A DNA stretch of 64,000 nt from Paraglaciecola mesophila KMM 241 (GCF_000315015.1 NZ_BAEP01000075.1:62001-126000); one strand, 5' to 3'. Positions 51,735-60,996 are shown, numbered from the stretch's first letter. Numbers and translations are program-made. Notes: a model not told the origin generated them from the letters alone.

Positions 51735-52127
51735 GTGAAAGTGATTGATGTAGCGGTTGGGGTAATAAAACGCGAACAAGAGATATATATCAGCAAGCGA
51801 GCGGCCGACCTGCATCAAGGTGGTAAATGGGAATTCCCTGGTGGCAAGCAAGAAAGTGGTGAGACCTCAGCTCAAGCGCTAACCCGAGAGCTAAAAGAAG
51901 AAGTCGGTATTCAAGTTATCCATATACAAGACTACATGTTAATAGAGCACGATTATGGTGACAAATGCGTTCGCCTACATATTCAACTCGTCGATAAATT
52001 TAGCGGCGAGCCAACACATTTAGAAGGGCAAATAAGTCGCTGGGTGAACATTGCCCAATTGACCGATTTTGACTTTCCCGCTGCTAATGTCGCTATCGTT
52101 GCCAAGCTGCAGCAGGAATTCCTGTAG
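51735..52127 (+). CDS. mutT: Nudix hydrolase MutT (8-oxo-dGTP diphosphatase)
   Basis: A 130-residue Nudix protein that removes 8-oxo-dGTP from the nucleotide pool. The full Nudix box is present (G-x5-E-x7-REL-x-EE-x-G) within GGKQESGETSAQALTREL then KEEVGI. It starts at GTG behind a GAGGT ribosome site. Location next to secA is that of mutT in E. coli. Confidence 0.93.
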   Translation: MKVIDVAVGVIKREQEIYISKRAADLHQGGKWEFPGGKQESGETSAQALTRELKEEVGIQVIHIQDYMLIEHDYGDKCVRLHIQLVDKFSGEPTHLEGQISRWVNIAQLTDFDFPAANVAIVAKLQQEFL

Positions 52128-52137
52128 CGTGTTTTAT

Positions 52138-53241
52138 TTAGCTAATCATAGTTGCTCTGTGTTCCTGCTTTAAGCGACTGATTTCATCTTGCGCTGATCG
52201 TAGTTCCCGCTCCATTTGCCGGCGAGAATCGATCATTTCATTGGCGATGGTGGCGAGATATTTAAACTCTGAGAAGCCCATGTTTTTCTCATCCATATGC
52301 TGGTATTCGCGCTTACAACGATAGAAAAACATCACAAAATTACTAAACGCCCGTTGCAACGTCAAAAAGCTACGCACCAGCAGAACGAGTAACACCACAG
52401 AGGTGCTAAGCATGATCATAATGCTCGTCATTTCTACACGCTGCTGAGCCTCATCTACTTGCTGCTGTAGCTGCTGATCTAAGCTATTAAAATTTTGCTC
52501 TACTAAATGCGCTTGATTACGAAAGCGCCCCTGAAGCCCGCTGTTATGATCTAGCCCTATATGGCGATAGGCATCCACTAATTGCATGAATTGTTGCTGA
52601 TATCGAGTCAGCAGAGGCATAAGCTGGGCGTACATGGTTGCGGGCTGGGTTTCGATTCGTTGCCTTAGGGAAGAGTAAAGGTTCAGTTCTTTATCTACAT
52701 AGCCCATGTCTTTGCGCAGCAGAAAATCTTTTTCAGCTCTGCGTATTTGTAACAGCAATTGGTGCATGTAGTGCAAATTTGCTTGGTCTATTTCGGCTTC
52801 TAAGGCGTGAGTAGCTTCTCTAAAGGCGCCTTGGTATCCGTTGTTTTCATCAAGCCCCATAGCCACTCGCATTTCTACTAGGGTGTTAAATTGTTGCTGA
52901 TACAAAGGTAGGCTAGTTTGTAATTGGGTAAAGATGGCTTGATTCGCCGCAGATTGCTCATCTGCTGTCTGTATCGCGACTAACTTAGTGAGGAATTGAT
53001 CCGCTTGCTGATTAAATTTATCCACATAGGTACGATCGAGGCGCAGTAAAAAGTCTTTTTCGTATCTTCTTAATTGTAAAAAATCTTGGCCTAAGCGTAG
53101 AAGAGACTTATTTTTCTCATTTAAATCAACGAGTTTTTGTGTGTAGTAAATTTGACTCCCTACCAATAGCAGCATGCCTAATACACACACTGTAATAATT
53201 AACACGAGGCGAGTTTTTATCGAATCTAAATGAATGGACAC
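52138..53241 (-). CDS. Membrane sensor protein with HBM-like periplasmic domain and no output domain
   Basis: A 367-residue protein with membrane helices at about 12-32 and 272-293 around a helical periplasmic region. Two copies of R-R-x-E-K-D-F-L-L-R (LRRYEKDFLLR near 58 and IRRAEKDFLLR near 168) mark the helical bimodular fold of McpS-type chemoreceptors. After the second helix comes a HAMP-like stretch (EFKYLATIANEMI) and a short coiled coil, then the stop. There is no methyl-accepting, GGDEF or kinase domain. It begins with GTG. Role unknown; it may modulate a partner receptor. Confidence 0.7.
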   Translation of the reverse strand: MSIHLDSIKTRLVLIITVCVLGMLLLVGSQIYYTQKLVDLNEKNKSLLRLGQDFLQLRRYEKDFLLRLDRTYVDKFNQQADQFLTKLVAIQTADEQSAANQAIFTQLQTSLPLYQQQFNTLVEMRVAMGLDENNGYQGAFREATHALEAEIDQANLHYMHQLLLQIRRAEKDFLLRKDMGYVDKELNLYSSLRQRIETQPATMYAQLMPLLTRYQQQFMQLVDAYRHIGLDHNSGLQGRFRNQAHLVEQNFNSLDQQLQQQVDEAQQRVEMTSIMIMLSTSVVLLVLLVRSFLTLQRAFSNFVMFFYRCKREYQHMDEKNMGFSEFKYLATIANEMIDSRRQMERELRSAQDEISRLKQEHRATMIS

Positions 53242-53333
53242 AACGAGATACTACAGTTGACTGAATTATCCGGACAGTTTGCCATTGTTATATGACGATT
53301 TTGTGTACACTAGGCTGTCAATTTAAAGTATGC

Positions 53334-53353
53334 GAGCCGCTAAAAAGCGGCTC
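53334..53353 (-). terminator. Hairpin downstream of rpiA
   Basis: GAGCCGCT-AAAA-AGCGGCTC, a perfect 8-bp stem 25 bases past the rpiA stop. There is no long T-run, so termination may be partial. Confidence 0.5.
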
Positions 53354-53377
53354 TACTTGAGTTTGATAAATTAAGCG

Positions 53378-54034
53378 TTACTCGTTTACTTGAACACCGT
53401 TTTCACTGCCTGTGAGCACTACATCGGCCCCGCGCATTGCAAACAAGCCATTGGTGACAACACCAACAATGTTATTCAACTGTCGTTCTAGCTCAACAGG
53501 ATTCAGTATTTTCAGATTATGCACGTCGAGAATGACGTTGCCATTGTCGGTCACCACACCTTGACGATACACTGGATCACCTCCTAGTTTTACAATCTCC
53601 CTAGCAACGTATGAGCGCGCCATAGGAATAACCTCAACAGGCAATGGGAAGGTGCCTAATACGCCGACATTTTTGGTATCGTCGATGATACAAACGAACT
53701 TCTGTGCTACCGCTGCAACAATTTTCTCACGAGTTAAAGCCGCGCCCCCACCTTTGATCATATGGCGGTGCTCAGTGATTTCATCCGCTCCATCAACGTA
53801 CACTGACAATTGGTCAACCGAGTTCAAATCAAACACTTCTATGCCTAACGCTTTTAAACGCTCTGTTGATGCATCTGAACTGGATACCGCACCGATTATA
53901 TTATTTTTTATTGGCGCTAAGGCCTCAATGAAGTAATTGACAGTAGAGCCTGTACCAACGCCTATTATGGAGTCTTGCTCTACATATCGTACTGCTGCTT
54001 GGGCGACTGCTTTTTTCTTATCGTCTTGATTCAT
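53378..54034 (-). CDS. rpiA: Ribose-5-phosphate isomerase A
   Basis: A 218-residue isomerase interconverting ribose-5-phosphate and ribulose-5-phosphate. Motifs are [29 protein letters not shown] and [14 protein letters not shown]. The start at 54034 gives the family's normal N-terminus ([13 protein letters not shown]); an adjacent ATG at 54037 is equally possible, and a longer frame to 54076 is not supported. Enzymatically it links with the nucleoside hydrolase and ribokinase encoded 1-3 kb away. Confidence 0.94.
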   Translation of the reverse strand: MNQDDKKKAVAQAAVRYVEQDSIIGVGTGSTVNYFIEALAPIKNNIIGAVSSSDASTERLKALGIEVFDLNSVDQLSVYVDGADEITEHRHMIKGGGAALTREKIVAAVAQKFVCIIDDTKNVGVLGTFPLPVEVIPMARSYVAREIVKLGGDPVYRQGVVTDNGNVILDVHNLKILNPVELERQLNNIVGVVTNGLFAMRGADVVLTGSENGVQVNE

Positions 54035-54175
54035 CATGTTCTTCTTTGGGTCATTTGATGCGTAAAGTATACCCAAGGTAATGTTAGAAGCCAGAACCCA
54101 ATGAGCATTAAGAACTGAAATGTACAGGCTGACCGTTAAGCATTGAAAAAGACAAAGGCTAAGCGCGATACACGG

Positions 54176-54772
54176 TTAGGTGTGGCTATAGATATGCGAT
54201 GGAGTGATAATTTTGTGCATGGGGATATCCCACTTTTCATTTTTTAAACCGCTGCTTACTTTCTGGCAGTCGTGGGCCACCCCGTATATCTGCAAAGGTA
54301 TTTCATGGCGTGTCACCGGAGCCAGCGTACGATCGTAGAAACCGCCTCCCATGCCTAATCGTTGGGCGCTATCATCGAAAGCAACTAACGGAGTAAAAAT
54401 AACATCAAGTTTTGCAACGGGGACAATGTCACAGGCGTTAAGCTTTGGTTCGAGTATGCCAAAGCGATTTGTCTGCATTTTACTGTTTTGTCGGTAGTGC
54501 ACGAAAATGAGATGCCCTTTGCAAAAAGGGTGCAACACGGGCAAGCAAACGGTTTTGCCCTTCAACCAAGCATCGTTGATTAATGGGTTCAATACGATTT
54601 CGCCATCTTGCGCTAAATAACAGGCCACAACGCGGGCATTTTGATATTCAGTCAAAGCGCAGCACTGCATCAAAAGTTGCTCGCTAGCAAAAGTCTGCTG
54701 AGCTTGGCTTAAGTTATTTCGCTCGTGGCGAAAGTGTCGTCGCAATTCATTGCGTTTATCAGGTACTGGCAT
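54176..54772 (-). CDS. fau: 5-formyltetrahydrofolate cyclo-ligase
   Basis: A 198-residue enzyme (YgfA/MTHFS) converting 5-formyl-THF to 5,10-methenyl-THF with ATP. It has the basic N-terminal helix KRNELRRHFRHER, ACYLAQDGEI, and the ATP-site loop RLGMGGGFYDRTL. In E. coli fau lies directly downstream of 6S RNA; here the same group is separated by the ribonucleoside genes. Confidence 0.93.
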   Translation of the reverse strand: MPVPDKRNELRRHFRHERNNLSQAQQTFASEQLLMQCCALTEYQNARVVACYLAQDGEIVLNPLINDAWLKGKTVCLPVLHPFCKGHLIFVHYRQNSKMQTNRFGILEPKLNACDIVPVAKLDVIFTPLVAFDDSAQRLGMGGGFYDRTLAPVTRHEIPLQIYGVAHDCQKVSSGLKNEKWDIPMHKIITPSHIYSHT

Positions 54773-54882
54773 GCTAATAAAAACTGAGGTGACGAGTGGA
54801 GAACATCATATTCAATCATCGTTTTTTTTGTCAGAGTTTTTGCTGTTTTATTGGATTTTGCATGGCGTTTGTTACTGGCAAA

Positions 54883-54908
54883 GAGACTGCACCTGTGTGT
54901 GCAGTCTC
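54883..54908 (-). terminator. Hairpin terminator after the nucleoside hydrolase
   Basis: GAGACTGCAC-6-GTGCAGTCTC is a perfect 10-bp stem just past the minus-strand stop at 54927, followed on that strand by CTTTG. The T-tract is short. Confidence 0.65.
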
Positions 54909-54926
54909 AATAAAACAGCCTAAGGC

Positions 54927-55862
54927 TTAGTAGGTGTCTAAATAAAGCTTGGTTAGACGCTCTTTATCTACTTTGACTGCCACATCAATCTGCTGCGCCT
55001 CAAGCCAATGAGGGCTTGCAGTCGTGTTTTCAGGAGCAACGGTAGTTTGCCCTATGTTCAACGGGTCGGTAGATACACGCGCGTGACCACGAACAATTTC
55101 GAATAAGCTTGGGTCAACCAAATGTGCAATAGGCATAGCATCATGGAAGAAACACACACGCTCTTCACGGTTTTGCGAATAAAAGTCCATGTAGAACTGC
55201 GCCGCGTCGTGAACAAACCCACCTAATTTGGCATTGTTATCACGTAAACCTTCTAAAAATGCAGGTTCAAAGGGCAGTGTCATTGTCACATCTAAACCGA
55301 ACATGGTGAGATTCCAGTCAGCAGCAAATACGATCTCTGCCGCGTAAGCATCGTTCCAAATGTTGGCTTCCGCAACCGGTGTAACATTTCCAGGTACAAA
55401 AGCAGCACCACCCATAATAGACACGCCTTTTAACAGCTTAGGCAGTTCAGGCTCTAAACGAAGGGCTAATGCCAAGTTACCCAGAGGGCCAATGGCAACA
55501 ACGGTGATTTCACCAGGGTGCTGGCGCGCCATATCAACAATAAATTGCGCTGAGCTACGAGGATCTAACGCTCGTTTTGATGGTTCAGGGCAAACGTTAC
55601 CGAAGCCATCATCGCCATGAACAAAATGCGCATAAGTAGACTGAGGGCCAACCCATGGCATACCCACACCTTTACATACTGGAATATCTACTCCGGCCAT
55701 TTCGCACAAAGTAAGCGCGTTTTGTGCAGCCATTTCAACGGGTACATTGCCATAAACGGTCGTTAAACCAAGTACGTCAATATCTGGAGATTGAAAAGCG
55801 AAAAAGATCGCCATTGCATCGTCGATACCCGGATCGGTATCAAGAATAATTTTATGACTCAT
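54927..55862 (-). CDS. Nucleoside hydrolase (ribonucleoside N-ribohydrolase)
   Basis: A 311-residue IunH/RihA-family enzyme that cleaves nucleosides to base and ribose. The calcium/ribose site DTDPGIDDAMAIFFA is intact, as are GPLGNLALAL, MGGAAFVPGNVTPVAEAN and HDAMPIAHL. The start has GAGGACTGT just before it. It follows the ribokinase gene by 21 bases on the same strand, giving a hydrolyse-then-phosphorylate pair. Base preference cannot be told from the sequence. Confidence 0.93.
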   Translation of the reverse strand: MSHKIILDTDPGIDDAMAIFFAFQSPDIDVLGLTTVYGNVPVEMAAQNALTLCEMAGVDIPVCKGVGMPWVGPQSTYAHFVHGDDGFGNVCPEPSKRALDPRSSAQFIVDMARQHPGEITVVAIGPLGNLALALRLEPELPKLLKGVSIMGGAAFVPGNVTPVAEANIWNDAYAAEIVFAADWNLTMFGLDVTMTLPFEPAFLEGLRDNNAKLGGFVHDAAQFYMDFYSQNREERVCFFHDAMPIAHLVDPSLFEIVRGHARVSTDPLNIGQTTVAPENTTASPHWLEAQQIDVAVKVDKERLTKLYLDTY

Positions 55863-55883
55863 ACAGTCCTCGTTGAATATAAT

Positions 55884-56780
55884 TTAACTATGATGTTTGG
55901 CAAGAAAACGATTAACTTGGTCTTCGTCCGGTATGGATTGCGCCGCCCCAACTTGGGTTACTGCTATGGCTGATGCTGCACAAGCTCTGGTCAATGCGAC
56001 TTTCGCTTCAGTATGTTCACTGTACGCAGAAAGAAAGAAACCAATAAAGGTATCTCCAGCGGCCGTGGTGTCAACTGCGTCAACCACAAACGCATCAACT
56101 TCGATTCTGCGGCCGTTTTTGAGCATGCATACGCCCGCTTTACCTAATGTAATAATCACTTCACAGTCAGGCCAATTGGCGGCGAAATACTGCTCCATAG
56201 CATCAATGTCACTATGACCGGTAATTTCTTGGGCTTCTACTTCATTAACGATAAGTAAATCGATACAGTTAACAGGTAACTGTTTGACAGATTCTGTCAT
56301 AGGGGCTGGGTTGAACGCCACTTTTAAGCCCGCTTCTTTGGCTTGTTTAAGTACTTCGTCAATTGAGCTGGTTTCATTTTGCGTTAGCACCCAATCGCTT
56401 GATTTGGCGCCATCAAGCGCGACCATCACATCTTTTGCGGTAATTTCATGATTTGCTCCGCCGAACAATACGATTGCGTTTTCCCCTGATGGGGTAACTT
56501 GGATGATGGCATGGCCTGAAGGGGCTTCTGTGCACGCAACATACTTGCAGTTGATGTTGTGCTTGATCATGATTTGCTTGAAGTTGGCATCCGCTTCATT
56601 GATGCGGCCAACGTGGCGCACTTCTGCTCCAGCCTTTGCTAATGCAATAGATTGATTCGCACCTTTGCCGCCCAGCAAGCATTGGTAATGCGTTGAGGCT
56701 AGAGTTTCACCAGGTTGCACAAAGTGCTCGACCTGATAAACATGGTCCACATTAATAGAACCAAAGTTAATAACAGCCAT
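55884..56780 (-). CDS. rbsK: Ribokinase
   Basis: A 298-residue PfkB-family kinase that makes ribose-5-phosphate. It has NFGSINVDHVYQVEHFVQPGET-type opening (NxGSxNxD), GGKGANQSIALAKAG, NPAPM, NEVEAQEITG and the anion-hole motif DTTAAGDTFIG. First gene of the pair with the nucleoside hydrolase; the product would be taken by RpiA. Confidence 0.93.
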   Translation of the reverse strand: MAVINFGSINVDHVYQVEHFVQPGETLASTHYQCLLGGKGANQSIALAKAGAEVRHVGRINEADANFKQIMIKHNINCKYVACTEAPSGHAIIQVTPSGENAIVLFGGANHEITAKDVMVALDGAKSSDWVLTQNETSSIDEVLKQAKEAGLKVAFNPAPMTESVKQLPVNCIDLLIVNEVEAQEITGHSDIDAMEQYFAANWPDCEVIITLGKAGVCMLKNGRRIEVDAFVVDAVDTTAAGDTFIGFFLSAYSEHTEAKVALTRACAASAIAVTQVGAAQSIPDEDQVNRFLAKHHS

Positions 56781-56874
56781 ATAGCGTAATTCCGAAAGTT
56801 AATATCATTTTGGCGGTATTCTAACCGAGAAATCGCGTATATGTCCTAAATAAGTAACAAAATACCAGCCTTTT

Positions 56875-57285
56875 TTACTTTCGGAAGGCAAATATTCGTT
56901 TCAGTAGCGGCCTCTTTGAAACAAATGGTTCTTGGCTAACCATAAATAAACGAACCGACACCGTCGCCCCGTGCCCCCAAGGCCACCAAGCGAGCATCAC
57001 GTCCGGACGCTCAGTTTCTTCAGAGTAATACAGCCTCTGCTTTTTGCTTAAAACAGCGTACTTACCCGCTAAGTGTTTCATTAGCATTGGCGCTTGTTTG
57101 ATATTCTTCGCATGCCACTCAACCGCATAATGTTTTTTGACGATTGCATTGACTTGAGCTGCTTTATCCGCGGAAAACTCAGCCAAAAGGGCACGATTGA
57201 AGTCATCGTATTTCCATTTCACCACGCCATTAAGTGCATCAACGATAACGGCACCCCGTTGGCGTATTACTGATTCTTGATTCAT
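56875..57285 (-). CDS. Uncharacterised basic protein
   Basis: A 136-residue protein I do not recognise. It is rich in Lys and Arg, with the tract WWPWGHGATVSVRLF near residues 98-112 and a basic tail (KRIFAFRK). It has no signal peptide or clear membrane helix. The ATG at 57285 or a GTG at 57294 could be the start. It lies directly downstream of 6S RNA on the same strand, in the place fau occupies in E. coli, so read-through from the 6S promoter is possible. Confidence 0.6.
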   Translation of the reverse strand: MNQESVIRQRGAVIVDALNGVVKWKYDDFNRALLAEFSADKAAQVNAIVKKHYAVEWHAKNIKQAPMLMKHLAGKYAVLSKKQRLYYSEETERPDVMLAWWPWGHGATVSVRLFMVSQEPFVSKRPLLKRIFAFRK

Positions 57286-57419
57286 GAGAGCCACTTATAA
57301 TCGCGATTAATGTTACACGTAATAATGTGCATATTTTTTCATCCTTGAATTCAAAATGCATTAGGGTAATGAAAATAAATATTCATTAAAAAATATTCAT
57401 AAAAAAGTGTGCAGGGAAG

Positions 57420-57606
57420 GGTGTCTCCCAAAATGCCGCTGTTCGGTGTTCGCCCGTGAACCGAAAGTTCAGGGCGGAAGTATCATCATTGCCGTAGGCG
57501 TCTCGATACGAGCCGAGCTTGCACAATAGCGATGGAATCAACTTCCTAGGTAAAAAGCATCGGCCAGGGACATTACTGAACTGGCAAACATTCCAGGAGA
57601 CATAGC
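57420..57606 (-). ncRNA. ssrS: 6S RNA
   Basis: Read on the minus strand, this segment matches the E. coli 6S RNA plan. Near the 5' end it has ATGTTTGCCAG and the TGTCCCTGGCCGAT block (E. coli AGTCCCCTGAGCCGAT). The centre has AAGCTCGGC...CGAGACGCCT (E. coli GCTCGG...CCGAGAAGCCT). The 3' part has GGTTCACGGG and AGCGGCATTTTGGGAG (E. coli GGTTCAAGGG and GGCGGCATCTCGGAG). GTCTCC at the 5' end pairs with GGAGAC at the 3' end to close the rod. A T-run follows at 57402-57407. 6S RNA binds sigma-70 RNA polymerase in stationary phase. Ends are approximate. Position beside the UPF0149 gene also fits. Confidence 0.9.
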
Positions 57607-57687
57607 ACATACTCATTGTTGAGCATGTTTTGAACCAAAATCGTTGGCTTTTACCGCAAAAGCAGTAGTAACCGCGATTTCAGAGCC

Positions 57688-57719
57688 ATTATAGTATGGG
57701 ACGGGGGGCAGTTGTCCAA
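57688..57719 (-). promoter_or_regulatory. Possible upstream 6S RNA promoter
   Basis: On the minus strand TATAAT (57688-57693) lies about 80 bases before the 6S 5' end, with TTGGAC 20 bases further up. The -10 is perfect but the spacing is long. It could give a longer 6S precursor, as the distal promoter does in E. coli. Confidence 0.35.
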
Positions 57720-57815
57720 TTTCATTTCAGCAAATGCTGAATTACTCCTGTGCTTAACATGACCTGATTTGCCCATGATGTTAGAATTACACCATTAACC
57801 AAATGAGATAACGCT

Positions 57816-58385
57816 TTGAATACTGAAGAACAAAAATACGAACAGATTACCGCCGCGCTTCAGCGCAATAATATTCTGGCCAGCGCCGCAGAAGTACAAG
57901 GCGTGTTTTGCGGCATGCTAGGCGGTGGAATGCCCTTAGAATCTCAAGATTGGGTTGAAGCCATTGCCGACTTTGTCAATCAAGGTGAGCCTTTGGCAAA
58001 AGAAGTACAGTCATTATTAAACGAGTTGTACAACGAGACCTGTCAGCAATTGGTAGAAAGCGACTTTTCTTTGGTGCTGTGTTTACCTGATGATGCTGCC
58101 CCCATTAATGAACGTGGTCAGGCACTATTAGAGTGGGTTCAAGGGTTTATGCTCGGCTTTGGTTTACATCAAGACGATTTAACTAAATGCTCACCGGACG
58201 TGAAAGAAGCCTTAGAAGATTTCGCCGAAATCGCGCGTATGGACGAAGAAATGGCCGAAGGTGAAGAGTTTGAGCAAGCTTTATTTGAAGTGGTTGAATA
58301 TGTGCGTGTCAGCGCAATGTTGTGCTTTAACGAATTAGGTAAGTCACCTGAAGAGCAGCAAAGCCAACCCAAGACGGTGCATTAA
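57816..58385 (+). CDS. UPF0149 family protein (YgfB-like)
   Basis: A 189-residue acidic protein of the YgfB/UPF0149 family. The family motifs are visible as VQGVFCGMLGGG, LLEWVQGFMLGFG and EVVEYVRVSAMLCFNE. It appears to start with TTG behind GAGAT, since the nearest upstream ATG runs into a stop after two codons. Family members bind or modulate other regulators (YgfB with AlpA in Pseudomonas); the role here is unproven. It begins 14 bases before pepP and is divergent from 6S RNA, as in E. coli. Confidence 0.88.
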   Translation: MNTEEQKYEQITAALQRNNILASAAEVQGVFCGMLGGGMPLESQDWVEAIADFVNQGEPLAKEVQSLLNELYNETCQQLVESDFSLVLCLPDDAAPINERGQALLEWVQGFMLGFGLHQDDLTKCSPDVKEALEDFAEIARMDEEMAEGEEFEQALFEVVEYVRVSAMLCFNELGKSPEEQQSQPKTVH

Positions 58386-58398
58386 GCTTACTTGCCTT

Positions 58399-59730
58399 AT
58401 GATAGAGTTCGATAAAAACGAGTTTGCCCAGCGCCGACAGAAACTGCTTAATAAGATGCTGCCCAATAGTATTTGTGTCGTGCCAAGTAGTGCGTTAGTG
58501 ACGCGAAGTCGTGACACTGAGTTCCCGTTTCGCCAAGACAGTTACTTCGAGTATTTGAGCGGCTTCCCCGAGCCTGAAGCCTATTTGGTACTCACCAACT
58601 CCTGTGATTATCCGAACGGCTTAAGTGTACTTTTTTGCCAAGGCAAAGATCCCAGCGTAGAAATGTGGCAGGGCAAACGTATTGGGCCGCGAAAAGCCAA
58701 GCGCGATTTTGGTTTTGATATCGCTTTTGACAACGAAGAGTTCGATGAGCGCCTAATTGAATTAATGAATGGCCAAGAACAGTTGTATTTTGCCTTAGGT
58801 GCCAATCAAGAATGTGAAGAGCGTGTATTAGATTGTGTTGAACAGCTTCGTAGTGCACCAAAGCAAAGCCAAGCAGCGCCTTCGAGTATTGTTGACCCCC
58901 GCGCGCTTTTAGACGAGATGCGTTTGTTTAAGTCCCCATACGAGCAAAACATTATGCGCACGGCTGGGCAAATTAGCGCTCAAGCACATATTCGCGCCAT
59001 GGAGTTTGCTAAACCCGAGCGCTTTGAATACCAATTAGAAGCTGAACTGCACCACGAATTTGCTATGCAGGGGGCTAAGCACCCAGCCTATAGCACCATA
59101 GTGGGCAGTGGCGAAAACGCCTGTATTCTACATTACACCGAAAACAGCGCTGAACTTAAAGAAGGTCAGCTCGTACTGATTGATGCAGGCTGTGAATTAA
59201 ACGGGTATGCCGCTGATATCACGCGTACCTTTCCTGTGTCAGGGAGTTTTTCACAGGCGCAGCGCCAATTATATCAACTGGTGCTAGACGCTCAGTTAGC
59301 TGCCCTTGAATATATAAAACCTGGGCGCACTATCAGCGCAGCAAGTGCGGCGGCAATAGAAGTCATAACAGCTGGATTAATCGACTTGGGTTTACTCAAA
59401 GGCAGTGTGGCAGACAATATAATGGGCCAACATTACCGCGCCTTTTTTATGCACGGTTTAAGTCATTGGCTTGGGCTTGATGTGCACGACGTAGGTAATT
59501 ACAAAGTTGCTGATAGAGATAGGCCTTTTGAAGCTGGGATGGTGCTAACGGTAGAGCCAGGCATTTATGTAGCAAGTGATGCGCCTGTAGCCGATTGTTG
59601 GCGCGGGATAGGTATTAGAATTGAAGATAATGTACTGATCACCGCTACAGGGCATGAGATATTAACCAAAGGTGTGCCCAAAGAAATCTCAGAAATAGAA
59701 ACGTTAATGGCGGCTAAGTCTGTTAGCTAA
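58399..59730 (+). CDS. pepP: Xaa-Pro aminopeptidase
   Basis: A 443-residue M24B metallopeptidase that removes N-terminal residues preceding proline. It has the N-terminal FPFRQDSYFEYLSGFPEPEA domain and the dinuclear metal site: Asp residues in LIDAGCELNGYAADITRTFP, His in HGLSHWLGLDVHDVG, and Glu in TVEPGIY and IRIEDN. It is probably cotranscribed with the UPF0149 gene and the Ubi monooxygenase. Confidence 0.95.
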   Translation: MIEFDKNEFAQRRQKLLNKMLPNSICVVPSSALVTRSRDTEFPFRQDSYFEYLSGFPEPEAYLVLTNSCDYPNGLSVLFCQGKDPSVEMWQGKRIGPRKAKRDFGFDIAFDNEEFDERLIELMNGQEQLYFALGANQECEERVLDCVEQLRSAPKQSQAAPSSIVDPRALLDEMRLFKSPYEQNIMRTAGQISAQAHIRAMEFAKPERFEYQLEAELHHEFAMQGAKHPAYSTIVGSGENACILHYTENSAELKEGQLVLIDAGCELNGYAADITRTFPVSGSFSQAQRQLYQLVLDAQLAALEYIKPGRTISAASAAAIEVITAGLIDLGLLKGSVADNIMGQHYRAFFMHGLSHWLGLDVHDVGNYKVADRDRPFEAGMVLTVEPGIYVASDAPVADCWRGIGIRIEDNVLITATGHEILTKGVPKEISEIETLMAAKSVS

Positions 59731-59769
59731 TCCTATTAGCGTTACGTTCACTTTTTAGGACAGCAATAA

Positions 59770-60996
59770 ATGCAAAGTTATGATGTGGTTATCGTCGGTG
59801 GCGGAATAGTTGGTTTAACCGTTGCGCTAACATTGGCGAGTGGTGAGCTGGACGTAGCGATTATTGATGCGCAGTCAAGTGACACGGCACTTGGCGATAA
59901 ACCTGAGCTACGAGTCAGCACTTTTACCTTAGCGACCCAAACCGTAATGCAAAATTTAGGGGTTTGGCCTTTACTTGCGCAACAGCGGCTATGCGCATAT
60001 GAGCACATGTCGGTGTGGGACCAAGACAGTTTCGCCCATATAGGTTTTTCCCATACCGAGATAAAACAAGATTATCTTGGTCATGTAGTAGAAAATCAAA
60101 ATCTAGCGCTTGCGCTGTGGGAAAAGGCAGAGCAAAGCCCTCACATTACTGTTTTGGCTCCGAACAAAGTCAGTAAAATGGTGTTTGGCCAGCAAGAGAG
60201 CTTCTTAACACTCGATGATGACACCATGTTAACGGCTAGGCTGGTGGTTGGTGCTGACGGTGCTAACTCCATGGTGCGGCAAAAAGCCAACTTACCGTTA
60301 ACATTTTGGGATTACGAGCATCATTCGATTGTTGCCACGATTAAAACCGAAATGCCTCACGATAATACTGCTAGGCAGGTGTTTACCCCGAAAGGACCAT
60401 TAGCCTTTTTACCCCTGTGGGATGCGCATCATTGCTCAATTGTTTGGTCTCAGCAGGAGCCTGCCGCCACAGCATTACTCGCTTTAGATGATGCCGCTTT
60501 TGTAAAAGCGCTGATGGCTGCGTTTGATATGCGTTTAGGCATATGTGAGTTGGTCAGTGAGCGCAAGAGCTTCCCGTTAAAAATGCGCTACGCGCGCCAA
60601 TGGGTAACAGATAGAGTGGCGTTGGTTGGCGATGCTGCGCACACTATTCACCCCTTGGCGGGCCAAGGTGCAAACCTAGGAATTATGGATGGTGTGGCCC
60701 TAGCCGAACAGGTTATTAAAATAGCTGAGCAAGGTAAGGATATTGGCTTAACCAAAAACTTACGTGCATATGAGCGCTGGCGCAAAACTGAAGCAGTGAA
60801 AATGATTGCCACCATGGAGTCGTTTAAACGCTTATTTGATGGGGCTAACCCAGTGCAAAAGTTAGTGCGCGACATTGGCCTTAGCACCATGAACCACTTA
60901 CCCAAAGCAAAACAGAAAATTGTTCAGCAAGCCGTTGGACTTGGTGGTGAACTACCCCACTTAGCGCAGAATAAACTGACAAGGGAAGCGTCTTAG
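59770..60996 (+). CDS. UbiH/UbiF/UbiI-family FAD monooxygenase
   Basis: A 408-residue flavoprotein of ubiquinone synthesis that hydroxylates the benzoquinone ring. The FAD-binding motifs are VVIVGGGIVGLTVAL, the DG motif VVGADGANSMVRQ, and GDAAHTIHPLAGQGANLGIMD. The C-terminus (RDIGLSTMNHLP, QAVGLGGELPHLA) is closest in my memory to UbiI/UbiF. E. coli has ubiH and ubiI in tandem after pepP; only one copy is present here. Which ring position it modifies is undetermined. Confidence 0.9.
   Translation: MQSYDVVIVGGGIVGLTVALTLASGELDVAIIDAQSSDTALGDKPELRVSTFTLATQTVMQNLGVWPLLAQQRLCAYEHMSVWDQDSFAHIGFSHTEIKQDYLGHVVENQNLALALWEKAEQSPHITVLAPNKVSKMVFGQQESFLTLDDDTMLTARLVVGADGANSMVRQKANLPLTFWDYEHHSIVATIKTEMPHDNTARQVFTPKGPLAFLPLWDAHHCSIVWSQQEPAATALLALDDAAFVKALMAAFDMRLGICELVSERKSFPLKMRYARQWVTDRVALVGDAAHTIHPLAGQGANLGIMDGVALAEQVIKIAEQGKDIGLTKNLRAYERWRKTEAVKMIATMESFKRLFDGANPVQKLVRDIGLSTMNHLPKAKQKIVQQAVGLGGELPHLAQNKLTREAS

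Noticed and set aside
57386-57616. 76-codon open frame on the minus strand
   Set aside because: It coincides with the 6S RNA gene, which explains the conservation of the segment better.
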